Positions 49,545 to 59,099 of a DNA stretch of 64,000 nucleotides are shown here, piece by piece; position 1 is the first letter of the stretch, and every line of letters starts with the position of its first letter. The notes under the pieces were generated by a model. That model saw nothing but the letters and a program-made list of their open reading frames with translations. It was not told the DNA's origin and did not search any database. The stretch is from the NCBI RefSeq assembly GCF_001571365.1, contig NZ_BCTQ01000011.1, positions 1 to 64,000 on the forward strand, read 5' to 3'. Made by a program: the position numbers and the translations under genes. Origin of the DNA: Achromobacter denitrificans NBRC 15125 (GTDB lineage: Bacteria > Pseudomonadota > Gammaproteobacteria > Burkholderiales > Burkholderiaceae_B).

Positions 49545-49927
49545 GAGGATGCTCCTTGAGTGCGTGGGCAGGCCAGCACCTCCTTGAAATACAGCAGATG
49601 GGACATGAAGGGGTAGAGATCGCCTTCCGCGCGCAGGCGGCGGAACTTGATCATCGCCATCAGGTCATGGAAACCGGGCGGCGGAGCGGGCGTCCAGAAC
49701 ACCGCCCAGTCCTCGGCGCGCGCCCGCAGCGCGAAATCCCAGCGCGGCATGACGAAAGGCCCCCGGCGCACCTCGGCGATGCGGCCGCCGGCCACCGTGA
49801 TCAGATGGGCCGACTCGCCGGACTCCAGCATGAATACCGTGTTCAGGTGGCGGCCCCGCCAGACCAGCCGCTCACGCCCGTTCACGGCGTCGGCCAGTCG
49901 ATGAAGAATGAAGTCGTCTTCTTGCAT
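49541..49927 (-). CDS. Small orphan protein, SCP2-like in places
   Basis: The 128-residue protein starts MQEDDFILHRLADAVNG (ATG 49927). The middle part (VFMLESGESAHLITVAGGRIAEVRRGP, then WDFALRARAEDWAVFWTP and HDLMAMIKFRRLRAEGDLYPF) resembles sterol-carrier-protein-2-like hydrophobic-ligand domains, but I cannot confirm the family. Its stop overlaps the hydrolase GTG and it follows the MBL gene by 13 bp, so it belongs to the operon. A small ligand-carrying or accessory role is plausible. Confidence 0.7.
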   Translation of the reverse strand: MQEDDFILHRLADAVNGRERLVWRGRHLNTVFMLESGESAHLITVAGGRIAEVRRGPFVMPRWDFALRARAEDWAVFWTPAPPPGFHDLMAMIKFRRLRAEGDLYPFMSHLLYFKEVLACPRTQGASS

Positions 49928-49940
49928 AGTGCGTTCCTCG

Positions 49941-50756
49941 TCACGCCGGCGGCTCGTGCAGCCGGTAGATGCCGCCGCCGGCGTCGGCCGGCGGATAGCG
50001 TTGCGCCACCAGGGGATCGTGGCCGGGCACGATGTGGGCGTCCGAATCGGCCAGCGAGCGGATGCGCGCATAGCCTTCCAGCATATCCCCCACATGGAAG
50101 ATGGCGGGAAAGGGATTGCTGTCCGTGTAGTTGCGGTAATAGTGCAGAGCGTCGGAAGCCAGCACCACCCAGCCCCTCGCGGTATGCACCCGCAGCACCT
50201 GCAGCCCGGGGGTATGGCCGCCTATCCGGTAGAGTTCCAGGCCCGGGGCCAGGCGCGAATCGCCGTCATGGAAGCGCACCCGGCCGGCATAGACGCGGCG
50301 CACCACCGCCTGCACGTCTTCGGCCGAGAAGAAATGCCGCATCGCCTCGAAGCACATGTAGCGCCCCGTGGCGTAGTGCATTTCCGCTTCCTGAAGGTGG
50401 ATTCGCGCCCGCGGGTAGGCGTCGACGTTGCCCGCGTGGTCGTAGTGCAGATGCGTCAGGACCACATCCTCGACCGCCTCGGGCGCCACGCCCAGGCGCG
50501 CCAGCGCGGCTTCGGGCGGCAGGCTGAATTCACGCCCCCGGGCGCGCGCCGAGCAGGCGCTGAACCCGGTGTCCACCAGCACGGTGCGGCCCGCGCCGCG
50601 CAACAGCCAGCAATAGAAGTCCAGGGCCATCGGTCCGTCGTGCTCGTCGGCGCGGGTCAGGAAGTTGTCGGCCGCCCGCCGCTTCACGCTGGCGTAGCGG
50701 ATCGCATACACCTCGTAGACGGGCAGGGCGGCCGGCTCGGCCGGCGTCCCGTTCAC
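49941..50756 (-). CDS. MBL-fold metallo-hydrolase (AttM/lactonase-like)
   Basis: The 271-residue protein has the zinc motif HLHYDHAG (H102, H104, D106, H107), further ligand GHTPG near 195 and a conserved Asp in SDALHYYRN, as in the AttM/AiiB N-acyl-homoserine lactone lactonase branch of the MBL superfamily. Several relatives hydrolyse other lactones or thioesters, and its operon is catabolic, so quorum quenching is not established. The GTG at 50756 overlaps the upstream stop (GTGA). Confidence 0.88.
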   Translation of the reverse strand: MNGTPAEPAALPVYEVYAIRYASVKRRAADNFLTRADEHDGPMALDFYCWLLRGAGRTVLVDTGFSACSARARGREFSLPPEAALARLGVAPEAVEDVVLTHLHYDHAGNVDAYPRARIHLQEAEMHYATGRYMCFEAMRHFFSAEDVQAVVRRVYAGRVRFHDGDSRLAPGLELYRIGGHTPGLQVLRVHTARGWVVLASDALHYYRNYTDSNPFPAIFHVGDMLEGYARIRSLADSDAHIVPGHDPLVAQRYPPADAGGGIYRLHEPPA

Positions 50757-51967
50757 GGCGCCTTCACCAGCTTGCACTGGCTTTCCGACAGCGGCATGAA
50801 GGCCTGCTCGCCCGGCACCGTCTTGACGACCTTGTAGTAGTCCCAGGCGCCCCTGGACTCCTTGGGGGCCTTGACCTCGACCACATAGGTGTCGTGGATC
50901 AGCTTGCCGTCCTCGCGCAGCCGCGCGTTGCGCGCGAAGGCATCGCGGATGGGCATGGTCCGCAACGTCCGCATGACGACGTCCACGTTGTCGGACCCGG
51001 ACTTCTCCACCGCGCGCAGGTAATTCAGCACGGCCGAGTACTGGCCGGCCTGCAAGGCGGTCGGCATCTTGTTGGACGCCTTGAAGAAACGCTGCGCGAA
51101 GGCGCGGGTCTCATCGTCCATGTCCCAGTAGAAGGTCTCGGCGAAGGTCATGCCCTGGGCGGCCTCCAGGCCCACGCCGTGCACGTCGGTAATGCTCATC
51201 AGCATGGCGACCAGCTTCTGCCGTTCCGCCAGCCCGAACTCGCGCGCCTGCTTGATCTCGTTTTGCAGATCGGCCCCGGCGCTGGCGAACGCCACCGCAT
51301 CCGCCTTGCTGGATTGCGCGGCCAGCAGGAAGGAGGCGAAGTCCGTCCCCGGGAACGGGTAGCGGACCGAGCCGGCGACCGCGCCTCCGCCATCCTTCAC
51401 GAAGCGCATGCCGTCGCCCTCCAGCGAATGGCCGAAGGCATAGTCCGCGGTGACGAAATACCACTTCTTGGCGCCGGCCTCGACCAGGGGCAGGGTGCCC
51501 ACCTTGGCCAGGGCGTAGGTGTCGTACACCCATTGGACGTTGTTGGGCGAGCAGTCCTCGCCCGTGATCCGGGTGGCGCCCGCGCCCGTCACCATCGTCA
51601 TGCGGCCTTTCTCGCGGGCGATGTTCATGACGGCCAGCGCCACCGCGCTGTTGCCCAGCTCGGTCACCACGTCGACCTTCTCGCGGTCCATCCATTCGCG
51701 GGCGCGGCCGGCGGCCACGTCGGTCTTGTTCAGGTGATCCGCCGACACGATTTCCACCGGCTTGCCCAGCACCTTGCCGCCGAAGTCTTCCACAGCCAGC
51801 TTGGTGGCCAGCACCGAACCGGGGCCGACGTTGCCCGAATAGGCGCCGGACATATCCGTCAGCACCCCGATGCGCACGATGCCATCGGAAATGCCGTCGG
51901 ACGGCTGCGCCTGCGCCGCGCCGGCGCAGGCCGCGAGCGCCATCAGCAGCGTGATCTTCTTATTCAT
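50753..51967 (-). CDS. Branched-chain amino acid-type ABC transporter substrate-binding protein
   Basis: The 404-residue protein has a signal peptide (1-21, AQA cleavage) and a Peripla_BP_6/LivJ fold: IVRIGVLTDMSGAYSGNVGPGS at the start, VDVVTELGNSAVALAVMNIARE and WYFVTADYAFGHSLEGDG. It should deliver a small carboxylate or aromatic acid to a Liv-type ABC importer, but no livHMGF genes lie in the window. CAAGGAGAAGACC precedes ATG 51967. It lies between the aldehyde dehydrogenase and MBL genes. Confidence 0.92.
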   Translation of the reverse strand: MNKKITLLMALAACAGAAQAQPSDGISDGIVRIGVLTDMSGAYSGNVGPGSVLATKLAVEDFGGKVLGKPVEIVSADHLNKTDVAAGRAREWMDREKVDVVTELGNSAVALAVMNIAREKGRMTMVTGAGATRITGEDCSPNNVQWVYDTYALAKVGTLPLVEAGAKKWYFVTADYAFGHSLEGDGMRFVKDGGGAVAGSVRYPFPGTDFASFLLAAQSSKADAVAFASAGADLQNEIKQAREFGLAERQKLVAMLMSITDVHGVGLEAAQGMTFAETFYWDMDDETRAFAQRFFKASNKMPTALQAGQYSAVLNYLRAVEKSGSDNVDVVMRTLRTMPIRDAFARNARLREDGKLIHDTYVVEVKAPKESRGAWDYYKVVKTVPGEQAFMPLSESQCKLVKAP

Positions 51968-51987
51968 GGTCTTCTCCTTGGGTTGGC

Positions 51988-53430
51988 TCACATCTGGCTC
52001 ACGTACTTGACCTGCATGAACTCCTGCAGGCCTTCCACGCCGCCTTCCTTGCCCAGCCCGCTGTCCTTGACGCCGCCGAAGGGCGTCTCCGGCAGCGAGG
52101 CCTGGCAGTGGTTCACGCAGACGACTCCGCTTTCGATGCGTTCGGTGGCCTGGCGGGCGATGCCCGAATCCCGCGTGTACACATAGGAAGCCAGTCCGAA
52201 CGGCAGGCGGTTCGCCAGCGCCAGCCCTTCCTCCAGGTCCTGGAAGGGATGCACCAGCGCCAGCGGGCCGAAGGGTTCGGTATTGGCCGCCAGGCAGTCG
52301 TTGCCGGCATCGCGCAGCACGGTCGGCGCCCAGAACCAGCCCGGCAGGTCGAGCCGGGCGCCGCCGGCGGCAAGGCCCGCGCCGCGCGCCAGCGCGTCCG
52401 ACACCATGGATTCCATCGCCGCCAGGCGCCGCGGATTGGCCAGCGGCCCCATCTGCACGCCGGCTTCCAGCCCATTGCCGACGCGCCAGCCGCGCGCGCG
52501 CTCGGCCAGGCGTTCGACGAAGCGCTCGTACACGCCGTGCTGCACGTACAGGCGCGTGGGCGAGGTGCAGATCTGTCCGGAGTTGCGCAGCTTGGCGGCC
52601 AGCACCGCGTCCGCCGCCGCCTCGGGATCGGCATCGTCGAATACCAGCACCGGGGCATGCCCGCCCAGTTCGAGCGTGGCGCGCTTGAGCCCGGCCGCGG
52701 CCAGCGTCGCCAGTTCGCGGCCGATGGAGGTGGACCCGGTGAACGTGACCATGCGGGTCACGGGCGATTCGATCAGCCGGCGCGAAATCTCGCCGGGATC
52801 GCCGAACACCATGCCGAGCACACCCGCCGGCAGCCCGGCGTCCGCCAGGGCGCGGGCGATCTCCAACGCGATCGCCGGGGTTTCCTCCGACGGCTTGATC
52901 ACGATGGAGCAGCCCGCCGCCAGCGCGCCGGCGATCTTGCGCGACGGCGTGATGGCGGGCGCATTCCAGCCCGAAAAGGCCGCGACCGGGCCGCCCGGCT
53001 CCGGTATCGCCATCTGGCGGATGCCGGCGACCCGGCCGGGAATGATGCGGCCGTACGTGCGGCGGGCTTCCTCGGCGGCCCATTCGAACATCTCGGCCGC
53101 GGTCACCACCTCTTTTTCCGATTCGGGCAGCGGCTTGCCGAGTTCGCGCGTGATCAGCCACGCGAGCAGGGCGCCGCGCTCGCGCATCAGGGCCGCGGCC
53201 CGGCGCAGGATCGCGGCGCGCTCCAGGGGCGGCGTGTCGCGCCAGCGCGGGAAGCTGCGCCGGGCCAGGTCCAGCGCTTCGTCGATATCGGCGGGGGTCG
53301 CCACGGGCAGGCGCCCCAGCACGGCCAGCGTGGCCGGATCGGTCACCTCCAGGGTGCGGCGGTTGCCGGCGGCGCGGGGGACGCCGTCGATCCACAGGGC
53401 GAGTTCGGGGTAGTTCAGGGTCTGTTCCAT
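51988..53430 (-). CDS. NAD(P)-dependent aldehyde dehydrogenase (succinate-semialdehyde type)
   Basis: The 480-residue protein is a standard ALDH: Asn156 in AFSGWNAPA, catalytic Glu254 in TLELGGHAP and nucleophile Cys288 in NSGQICTSPTR, plus the NAD-binding FTGSTSIGREL. The length and GQICTSPTR motif are close to GabD-type succinate-semialdehyde and related dehydrogenases. It starts directly after the Bug receptor stop and precedes the ABC receptor gene, so it probably oxidises an aldehyde made from the imported substrate. Confidence 0.93.
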   Translation of the reverse strand: MEQTLNYPELALWIDGVPRAAGNRRTLEVTDPATLAVLGRLPVATPADIDEALDLARRSFPRWRDTPPLERAAILRRAAALMRERGALLAWLITRELGKPLPESEKEVVTAAEMFEWAAEEARRTYGRIIPGRVAGIRQMAIPEPGGPVAAFSGWNAPAITPSRKIAGALAAGCSIVIKPSEETPAIALEIARALADAGLPAGVLGMVFGDPGEISRRLIESPVTRMVTFTGSTSIGRELATLAAAGLKRATLELGGHAPVLVFDDADPEAAADAVLAAKLRNSGQICTSPTRLYVQHGVYERFVERLAERARGWRVGNGLEAGVQMGPLANPRRLAAMESMVSDALARGAGLAAGGARLDLPGWFWAPTVLRDAGNDCLAANTEPFGPLALVHPFQDLEEGLALANRLPFGLASYVYTRDSGIARQATERIESGVVCVNHCQASLPETPFGGVKDSGLGKEGGVEGLQEFMQVKYVSQM

Positions 53431-54405
53431 TCAATCCGCCTTGGCGATGTTGCCGGCCTGTATTACCTGCGCCCAGCGCTCGGTCTGGGAACGGATGTGC
53501 TGCGCGAAATCGTCCGCGCTGCCCGTCATCGGGAACTGGCCCAGCTTCAGCAGGGCCTCGCGCGATTCCTCGGTGCTCATGATCTTGTTGATCGCGGCGT
53601 TCAGGCGCCGGGTCACGTCGGGCGGCAGGCCGGCCGGCGCCAGCACGCCGTTCCACGGCTCGGCGCTGAAGCCCGGGATGCCGGCGGCCTGCGCCACCGT
53701 CGGGATCCCCGGCGCCACGGCGGAAGGCTGGGCGCTGGCGACCGCCAGCGCGCGCATCTTGCCCGCCTGGACCTGCGGCATGGCCGCGATGGCGCTCAGG
53801 AAGGCCATGTCCACCCGGCCCGCGACCAGGTCGGCGATCGCCGCCGAATCGCCCTTGTAGGGCACGTGCGTGATATCCACCTTGGACGCGCTCTTGAACC
53901 ACTCGCCGGCCAGGTGGTTCACCGCGCCGCTGCCGGCCGACGCGAAGGTGAGGGCGCCCGGCGTCTTGCGCGCGCCCGCGATCAGTTCCCCCACGCTCTT
54001 GAACGGCGAATTCGCCGGAACCACCAGCAGGTAGGGGTAGCTTGCGACCAGCGCGACCGGCTGGAAGTCCTTCAGCACCTGATAGTCGACCTTCTGCTTG
54101 TAGACGGGTTCGATGGACAGCGTGCCGCTGCTGCCCAGCATCAGGGTGTAGCCGTCGGCGGCGGCGCGCTTGACGGACTGGACCGCCACCACGCCATTGG
54201 CGCCCGCGCGGTTCTCGACGACGATGGTCTGGCCGAGCTCCGCTTCGAGCTGGCGGGCCAGATAGCGGCCGACCGCGTCGGTAGGGCCGCCGGCGGTGAA
54301 GCCGATCACCAGGGTGACGGGCTTGACGGGATAATCGGCCGCGGCCGCGTTCAGGCTGAGAGCGGCGAGCGCGGGCAGCGCCCACCGGGCAAATCGTGAA
54401 GTCAT
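53431..54405 (-). CDS. Bug/TctC-family periplasmic solute receptor
   Basis: The 324-residue protein has a signal peptide (1-23, AAA cleavage) and the Bug fold: VTLVIGFTAGGPTDAVGRYLARQL, ENRAGANGVVAVQSVKRA and ITHVPYKGDSAAIADLVAGRV. It binds a carboxylate in the periplasm. It is the second gene of the left arm of the catabolic cluster, 58 bp after the dehydrogenase, and directly abuts the aldehyde dehydrogenase gene. It differs clearly in sequence from the Bug protein at 41408. Confidence 0.93.
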   Translation of the reverse strand: MTSRFARWALPALAALSLNAAAADYPVKPVTLVIGFTAGGPTDAVGRYLARQLEAELGQTIVVENRAGANGVVAVQSVKRAAADGYTLMLGSSGTLSIEPVYKQKVDYQVLKDFQPVALVASYPYLLVVPANSPFKSVGELIAGARKTPGALTFASAGSGAVNHLAGEWFKSASKVDITHVPYKGDSAAIADLVAGRVDMAFLSAIAAMPQVQAGKMRALAVASAQPSAVAPGIPTVAQAAGIPGFSAEPWNGVLAPAGLPPDVTRRLNAAINKIMSTEESREALLKLGQFPMTGSADDFAQHIRSQTERWAQVIQAGNIAKAD

Positions 54406-54463
54406 GGTTGTCTCGGATCGGAAGCGGGGCGCGCGAGGCGCCGCCGGGAAGAACTTGGGGGCC

Positions 54464-55357
54464 TTACGCGTAGCCGCGCTCGATGAGCTTGACCATCACG
54501 GGGTAGTACTCCTTGACGTAACCGGCGGCCCGGGTGCGTTCGAGCAGGTCGTGCGTCAGGGAGGCGGCGCGCGCGTCCACCTCTCCCTGCCTGGCCAGTT
54601 CCAGCGCCAGCAGGATGTCCTTGATCGCATACTCCGTGGGGAAGGTCTTTTCCGGGAACGTTTCGGCGGCAAGCGCCTTCTGTCCGGGATTGCGCAGGAC
54701 GAAACTGTCCGCCGACCCCTTGCTCAGCGCGTCCAGCAGCAGCTTGCCGTCCACGCCCGCGCTGCGCCCGATCGTGATCGCCTCGGCAAGCGCGTGCACG
54801 GTCATGAACACCACCATGTTGTTCATGATCTTCACCACCTGGCCGTTGCCGATCCCGCCGCACAGCAGCACGTCCGTGCCCATGCACGACAGGTAGGGCA
54901 GCACCGCTTCGTAGTCTTCCTGGCTGGCGCCCACGGTGATCATCAGCGTGCCCTGGCGGGCGGCTTCGCGCATGCGGGCGACGGGCGCGTCGATCAGCAG
55001 GATGCCGTGGCCGCGCAAGGTCTGCGCCAACTGGCGGGTGCGCGCCACGTCGCTGGTGCTCATGTCCACCACGACGCGCACGCGCCCGGCGGCCTCGACC
55101 AGTCCGTCCGGCCCGGTGCAGACCTGCTCCACCTGCGCGATGCTGGGCAGGGACAGGAACACGATCTCCGCATTGCGGGCGACCTCGGCCACCGAGGCGC
55201 ACCCATGGCCGCCGAGCTCCGCGATACGGTCGACCGGCGCGGGGCTGATGTCGGTCACATACACCGGATGCCCGGACTTGCGGACCAGGTTGGCGCACAT
55301 CGGTTCACCCATGACGCCCAGGCCGATGAACCCCAGCGGGGTCTTTGTCTCGCTCAT
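54464..55357 (-). CDS. 3-hydroxyisobutyrate dehydrogenase-family NAD(P)-dependent oxidoreductase
   Basis: The 297-residue beta-hydroxyacid dehydrogenase has the NAD-binding GFIGLGVMGEPM (9-20), the substrate motif region DAPVARMREAARQGTLMI (where most members read DAPVSGG), and catalytic Lys176 in GNGQVVKIMNN. It may oxidise 3-hydroxyisobutyrate, tartronate semialdehyde or a related hydroxyacid. ATG 55357 follows AGGAGG at a good distance. It starts the left-going operon and is divergent from the MmgE/PrpD gene. Confidence 0.92.
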   Translation of the reverse strand: MSETKTPLGFIGLGVMGEPMCANLVRKSGHPVYVTDISPAPVDRIAELGGHGCASVAEVARNAEIVFLSLPSIAQVEQVCTGPDGLVEAAGRVRVVVDMSTSDVARTRQLAQTLRGHGILLIDAPVARMREAARQGTLMITVGASQEDYEAVLPYLSCMGTDVLLCGGIGNGQVVKIMNNMVVFMTVHALAEAITIGRSAGVDGKLLLDALSKGSADSFVLRNPGQKALAAETFPEKTFPTEYAIKDILLALELARQGEVDARAASLTHDLLERTRAAGYVKEYYPVMVKLIERGYA

Positions 55358-55434
55358 TACTTCCTCCTTTGCATTGCGTGTGTGTGTTGTTGTTGCATGC
55401 AGCTTACGTAGCGCGCCGCGCCGCCGGTATGAAA

Positions 55435-55460
55435 AATTGGCAAAGCAACCTTCTCCAATT
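55435..55460. promoter_or_regulatory. Inverted repeat AATTGG-N14-CCAATT in divergent control region
   Basis: A perfect 6 bp inverted repeat with a 14 bp spacer lies in the 227 bp gap between the divergent catabolic operons starting at 55357 and 55585. It is a candidate site for the regulator that controls both arms; the LysR at 47741 and the Rrf2-like protein at 60734 are the nearest candidates. Confidence 0.45.
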
Positions 55461-55584
55461 CCGCCCCCCGGGAACAAGAACGCTCCTTTTCCTTTTTATC
55501 AATGCTGCGCGGCCCGGGAAGCCTAGAGTGATCGGCAGAAGCGAAAGGCGCGCTGACGCGCCGCAACAACCGATGGAGACACGC

Positions 55585-56940
55585 ATGCTGCTGGACACGA
55601 TTGCCGCCTATGGCGCCCGCGATACGCAGGCCAGGCTGCCGGAAGAGGTCATCCACCACGCCAAGCGCGCCTTCCTGGATTGGCTGTCGGCGCTGTACCC
55701 GGGCACGCGCACTCAGCCCTGCCTGCAGCTCCTGGGCGCTCACGGGGCGGAATTGGGCGCCGGCAGCTCCAGCCTGCCCGGTTGCGCCACCACCGCCTTT
55801 CCGGCCACCGCCGCCTGGATCAACGGCAGCGTGTCGCACGCAGTGGAGTTCGACGACATCTACCGCGACGCGATCTATCACCCCGGCTGCCCGACGATCG
55901 CCGCCGCGCTGGCCCTGGCCGAAGAGGCCGACGCCGGCGGGCGCGAACTGCTCAACGCCATCGTCGTCGGCTACGAAATCTCGACCCGCATCGGCGCCGC
56001 GGTGCAGCCCGCCCACTACCGCTACTTCCACACCACGGGCACCGTGGGCTGCTTCGGCAGCGCCGCCGCCGCCGCGGCGCTGTGCGCCCCGGGCGACGCG
56101 CAAGCGATGCTGCACGCGCTGGCCACCGCCGGCACCCTGGCCAGCGGCCTGCAGCAGGCTTTCCGCTCCGACGCCATGAGCAAGGCGCTGCATGCCGGCC
56201 ACGCGGCCGCGGTCGGGGTGCGGGCCGGGCAGGGCGCCGCCCACGGCATCACCGGCGTGCCCGATATCCTGGAAGGCGAAGTCGGCTTCGGCGCGGCGCT
56301 GGCGCGCGACCCGGACTGGAACGTGGCCACGGCCGGATTGGGCGAGCGCTACAACATCCTGTCCATCACCCAGAAGAACCACGGCTGCTGCGGCCACACC
56401 TTCGCGGCCATCGACGCCGCCCTGGCCCTGCGCGAGCGCGGAGCGGGCGCCGACGATATCGCCGCCATCCGCGTCGATACCTATCAAACGGCGTTGGACG
56501 TGACCGGCAACTTCGCGCCCTCCACCGCCTTCGAAGCCAAATTCAGCCTGCCTTACGTCGTGGCGCACGCCTTCGTCCATGGCTCGGTGCGGCTGGACGC
56601 CTTCGCGCCTGCGCGCCTGGCGGACCCGCGGGTGCTCCGGCTGATGCGCCGCCTGGCGCTTCAGGCCGACCCGGCGCTGACCGCGGGCTTTCCGAAGATG
56701 CGCGCGGCGCGCGTGGCGGTCACCACCGCCGCGGGCGACGTGCTCGAACACGTTGCGCCTTATCGCAAGGGCGACCCCGAATCCCCGCTGTCCGACGCCG
56801 AGCTCAACGACAAATTCGACGAGCTCGCGGGCCCGGTGCTGGGCCGCGCCCGGGCCCAGACCCTCCGCGACGCCGTCTGGCGCCTGGACGCCATGCCGGT
56901 GCGCGCGCTGCGCCTGGCCGCCGACATGCCCCGATCCTGA
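55585..56940 (+). CDS. MmgE/PrpD family protein
   Basis: The 451-residue protein is related to 2-methylcitrate dehydratase (PrpD) and cis-aconitate decarboxylase: HHAKRAFLDWLSALYPG near the start, GSVSHAVEFDDIYRDAIYHPGCP around residue 78 with the catalytic Asp/His pair, and KNHGCCGHTFAAIDAAL. It would dehydrate or decarboxylate a tricarboxylate-like substrate. ATG 55585 is chosen because GGAGA precedes it; an ATG at 55573 has no SD. The acyl-CoA synthetase start overlaps its stop. Confidence 0.9.
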   Translation: MLLDTIAAYGARDTQARLPEEVIHHAKRAFLDWLSALYPGTRTQPCLQLLGAHGAELGAGSSSLPGCATTAFPATAAWINGSVSHAVEFDDIYRDAIYHPGCPTIAAALALAEEADAGGRELLNAIVVGYEISTRIGAAVQPAHYRYFHTTGTVGCFGSAAAAAALCAPGDAQAMLHALATAGTLASGLQQAFRSDAMSKALHAGHAAAVGVRAGQGAAHGITGVPDILEGEVGFGAALARDPDWNVATAGLGERYNILSITQKNHGCCGHTFAAIDAALALRERGAGADDIAAIRVDTYQTALDVTGNFAPSTAFEAKFSLPYVVAHAFVHGSVRLDAFAPARLADPRVLRLMRRLALQADPALTAGFPKMRAARVAVTTAAGDVLEHVAPYRKGDPESPLSDAELNDKFDELAGPVLGRARAQTLRDAVWRLDAMPVRALRLAADMPRS

Positions 56941-59060
56941 TGCCTTCCCAACGCCCATCCATGACATCCGCCTCATCCATGCCTGACACCTCTTTCGCAG
57001 ACGCGCTCCTTTCCCCCCGGTCCATCGCCCTGGTCGGCGCCTCCGGCGACGCCCGCAAGAACACCGCCCGGCCGTTGCGCTTCATGCGCAAGCACGGCTT
57101 CCCCGGCGCGGTCTATCCCATCAACGCCGGGCGGGCCGAAATCCTCGGTGAAAAAGCCTATCCCTCGCTGGTCGGCTTGCCCGGCCCGGTAGACCACGTC
57201 TTCGTCATGATTCCGGGCAGCGACGTCGCGGCCATGCTGGACGATTGCGCCCGGGCCGGCGCGCGAGTGGTGACCATTTATTCGGACGGTTTCGGCGAGA
57301 CCGGCCCCGAAGGCCAGGAGCGCCAGGCCGCCCTGGTGGCGCGGGCCCGCGCCCTGGGCCTGCGCCTGCTGGGACCGAACAGCATCGGGACGGCGAACCT
57401 GCATACTGGCGCCATCCTCTCGGTCAATGCCGCGTTCGAAGCCGACACCCTGCTGCCCGGCGACATCAGCCTGGTATCGCAAAGCGGCTCGATGATGGGG
57501 TCGCTGCTGTCGCGCGCGGCGGCGCGCGGCTTCGGCTTCGCCAAATCGGTGTCGGTCGGCAACGAAAGCGACATCACCGTGGGCGAAGTGCTGGACGCGC
57601 TGGTGGACGATGCCGGCACCAAAGTGATCCTGCTGTTCCTCGAAACCCTGCGCGACGCCCCGACGCTGGCCCGGGCCCTGGCGCGCGCCCGCGCCGCCGG
57701 CAAGCCCGTGATCGCGTACAAGCTGGGGCGCTCCGAGCAGGGCGATGCGCTCGCGCAGTCCCATACCGGGGCCATGGCCGGCAACGACGTCGCGGTGGAC
57801 GCCTTCCTCAAGGCCTACGGCGTCATGCGGGTGCGCAACCTGGAGACGCTGTTCGAGCTGGCGCCGCTGGCGTCCAGGCATGCCGGCGCCCGGCCGGCCG
57901 GCCCCGGCGCCGGCGGTCCCGCCCGCGTCGCCGTGATCACCACCACCGGCGGCGGCGCGGCCACCGTGGTCGACAACCTGGGGCTGCACGGCATGGTGGC
58001 CGCGGCGCCGCCGGCGGATTTCGTGCGCCGCATCGCCGAACAGGGGCTGCGCATCCGGGAAACGCCGGTCATCGACCTGACCCTGGCCGCCACCAGCGCG
58101 CAATACCGGATGCTGCTCGAACACCTCTTGCGCGCCGACTGGTGCGACGCCGTCCTGAGCGTGGTCGGTTCGTCCGCGCAGTTCCATCCCGGCCTGGCCG
58201 TCCAGCCCCTGCTGGAGGCGGACAAGCCCGTGGACAAGCCGCTGGCCGTCTTCCTGGCGCCCGAGGCGCCGGAATCGCTGGCCCTGTTGCGCGCCGGCGG
58301 GATCGCGGCCTTCCGCACGCCCGAAGCCTGCGCCGACGCGCTGGCGGTGTTCCTGACGGCCGGCGGCCAGCCGCCGGCGGCGGGCGAGGCGTTTCCCTGG
58401 CCGGCGCGACTGCCGCGCCAGGGCATGCTGAGCGAACATGAAGCCGGCGCACTGTTTCGCAACCTCGGCGTGCCGGTGGCCGGCGGCGAACTCGCCGACC
58501 CCGCGGCGCTCAAGCATGCCGTGCCGTACCCGGTGGTTGCCAAGGTCTGCTCGCGCGACCTGGCGCACAAGACCGAGATGGGCGCCGTGCGCGTCGGCAT
58601 CCCCGACGCCGGCGCCTTGCGCGCCGCCGTGGACGACATGCTGGACAGCGTGGCGCGGCTGGCCCCGGCCGCCCGCGTGGACGGCATCCTGGTCCAGCCC
58701 ATGGAAACCCGCCTGATCGAAATGATCCTGGGCTACCGCCACGACCCGCTGGTGGGGCCGACCGTGCTGCTCGGCGCGGGCGGGATCGCCGCGGAACTCT
58801 CGCCCGACTACGCGATCCGGCTGGCGCCGGTCGGCCTGGACGAAGCCCGCCAGATGATCGCGGAAGTGCGCCAAACCCGTCTGATACGCGGCTTTCGCGG
58901 CCTGCCCGCCGGAGACTGCGAGGCGCTGGCCCATGCCATCGCCGCATTCTCGCGCCTGGCCTGCGCCCAGGGCGCCCAGGTCGTGGAAGCCGAAATCAAC
59001 CCGCTGTTCGTCCGCGCCGAGGGCGTGGTCGCGGTGGACGGCCTGGCTCGCCTGGCCTGA
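56940..59060 (+). CDS. NDP-forming acyl-CoA synthetase (acetate-CoA ligase family)
   Basis: The 706-residue protein has the fused plan of ADP-forming acyl-CoA synthetases: CoA-binding domain (about 25-145; SIALVGASGDARKNTARPLRF), two succinyl-CoA synthetase-like domains with the phospho-His in LAQSHTGAMAGN (His near 281) and a C-terminal ATP-grasp domain (about 490-705; VAKVCSRDLAHKTEMGAVRVG and EAEINPLFV). The ATG at 56940 overlaps the preceding TGA (TGATG); ATGs at 56961 and 56979 are alternatives. It would activate the acid from the upstream steps. Confidence 0.93.
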   Translation: MPSQRPSMTSASSMPDTSFADALLSPRSIALVGASGDARKNTARPLRFMRKHGFPGAVYPINAGRAEILGEKAYPSLVGLPGPVDHVFVMIPGSDVAAMLDDCARAGARVVTIYSDGFGETGPEGQERQAALVARARALGLRLLGPNSIGTANLHTGAILSVNAAFEADTLLPGDISLVSQSGSMMGSLLSRAAARGFGFAKSVSVGNESDITVGEVLDALVDDAGTKVILLFLETLRDAPTLARALARARAAGKPVIAYKLGRSEQGDALAQSHTGAMAGNDVAVDAFLKAYGVMRVRNLETLFELAPLASRHAGARPAGPGAGGPARVAVITTTGGGAATVVDNLGLHGMVAAAPPADFVRRIAEQGLRIRETPVIDLTLAATSAQYRMLLEHLLRADWCDAVLSVVGSSAQFHPGLAVQPLLEADKPVDKPLAVFLAPEAPESLALLRAGGIAAFRTPEACADALAVFLTAGGQPPAAGEAFPWPARLPRQGMLSEHEAGALFRNLGVPVAGGELADPAALKHAVPYPVVAKVCSRDLAHKTEMGAVRVGIPDAGALRAAVDDMLDSVARLAPAARVDGILVQPMETRLIEMILGYRHDPLVGPTVLLGAGGIAAELSPDYAIRLAPVGLDEARQMIAEVRQTRLIRGFRGLPAGDCEALAHAIAAFSRLACAQGAQVVEAEINPLFVRAEGVVAVDGLARLA

Positions 59061-59099
59061 CGCCCATTCCAGAATCCCCCTTACCAGGAAGCACACAAG

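Noticed and set aside
49941..50756. Quorum-quenching AHL lactonase
   Set aside because: The zinc motif fits, but many MBL relatives have other substrates and the operon is catabolic, so the specific role is not claimed.
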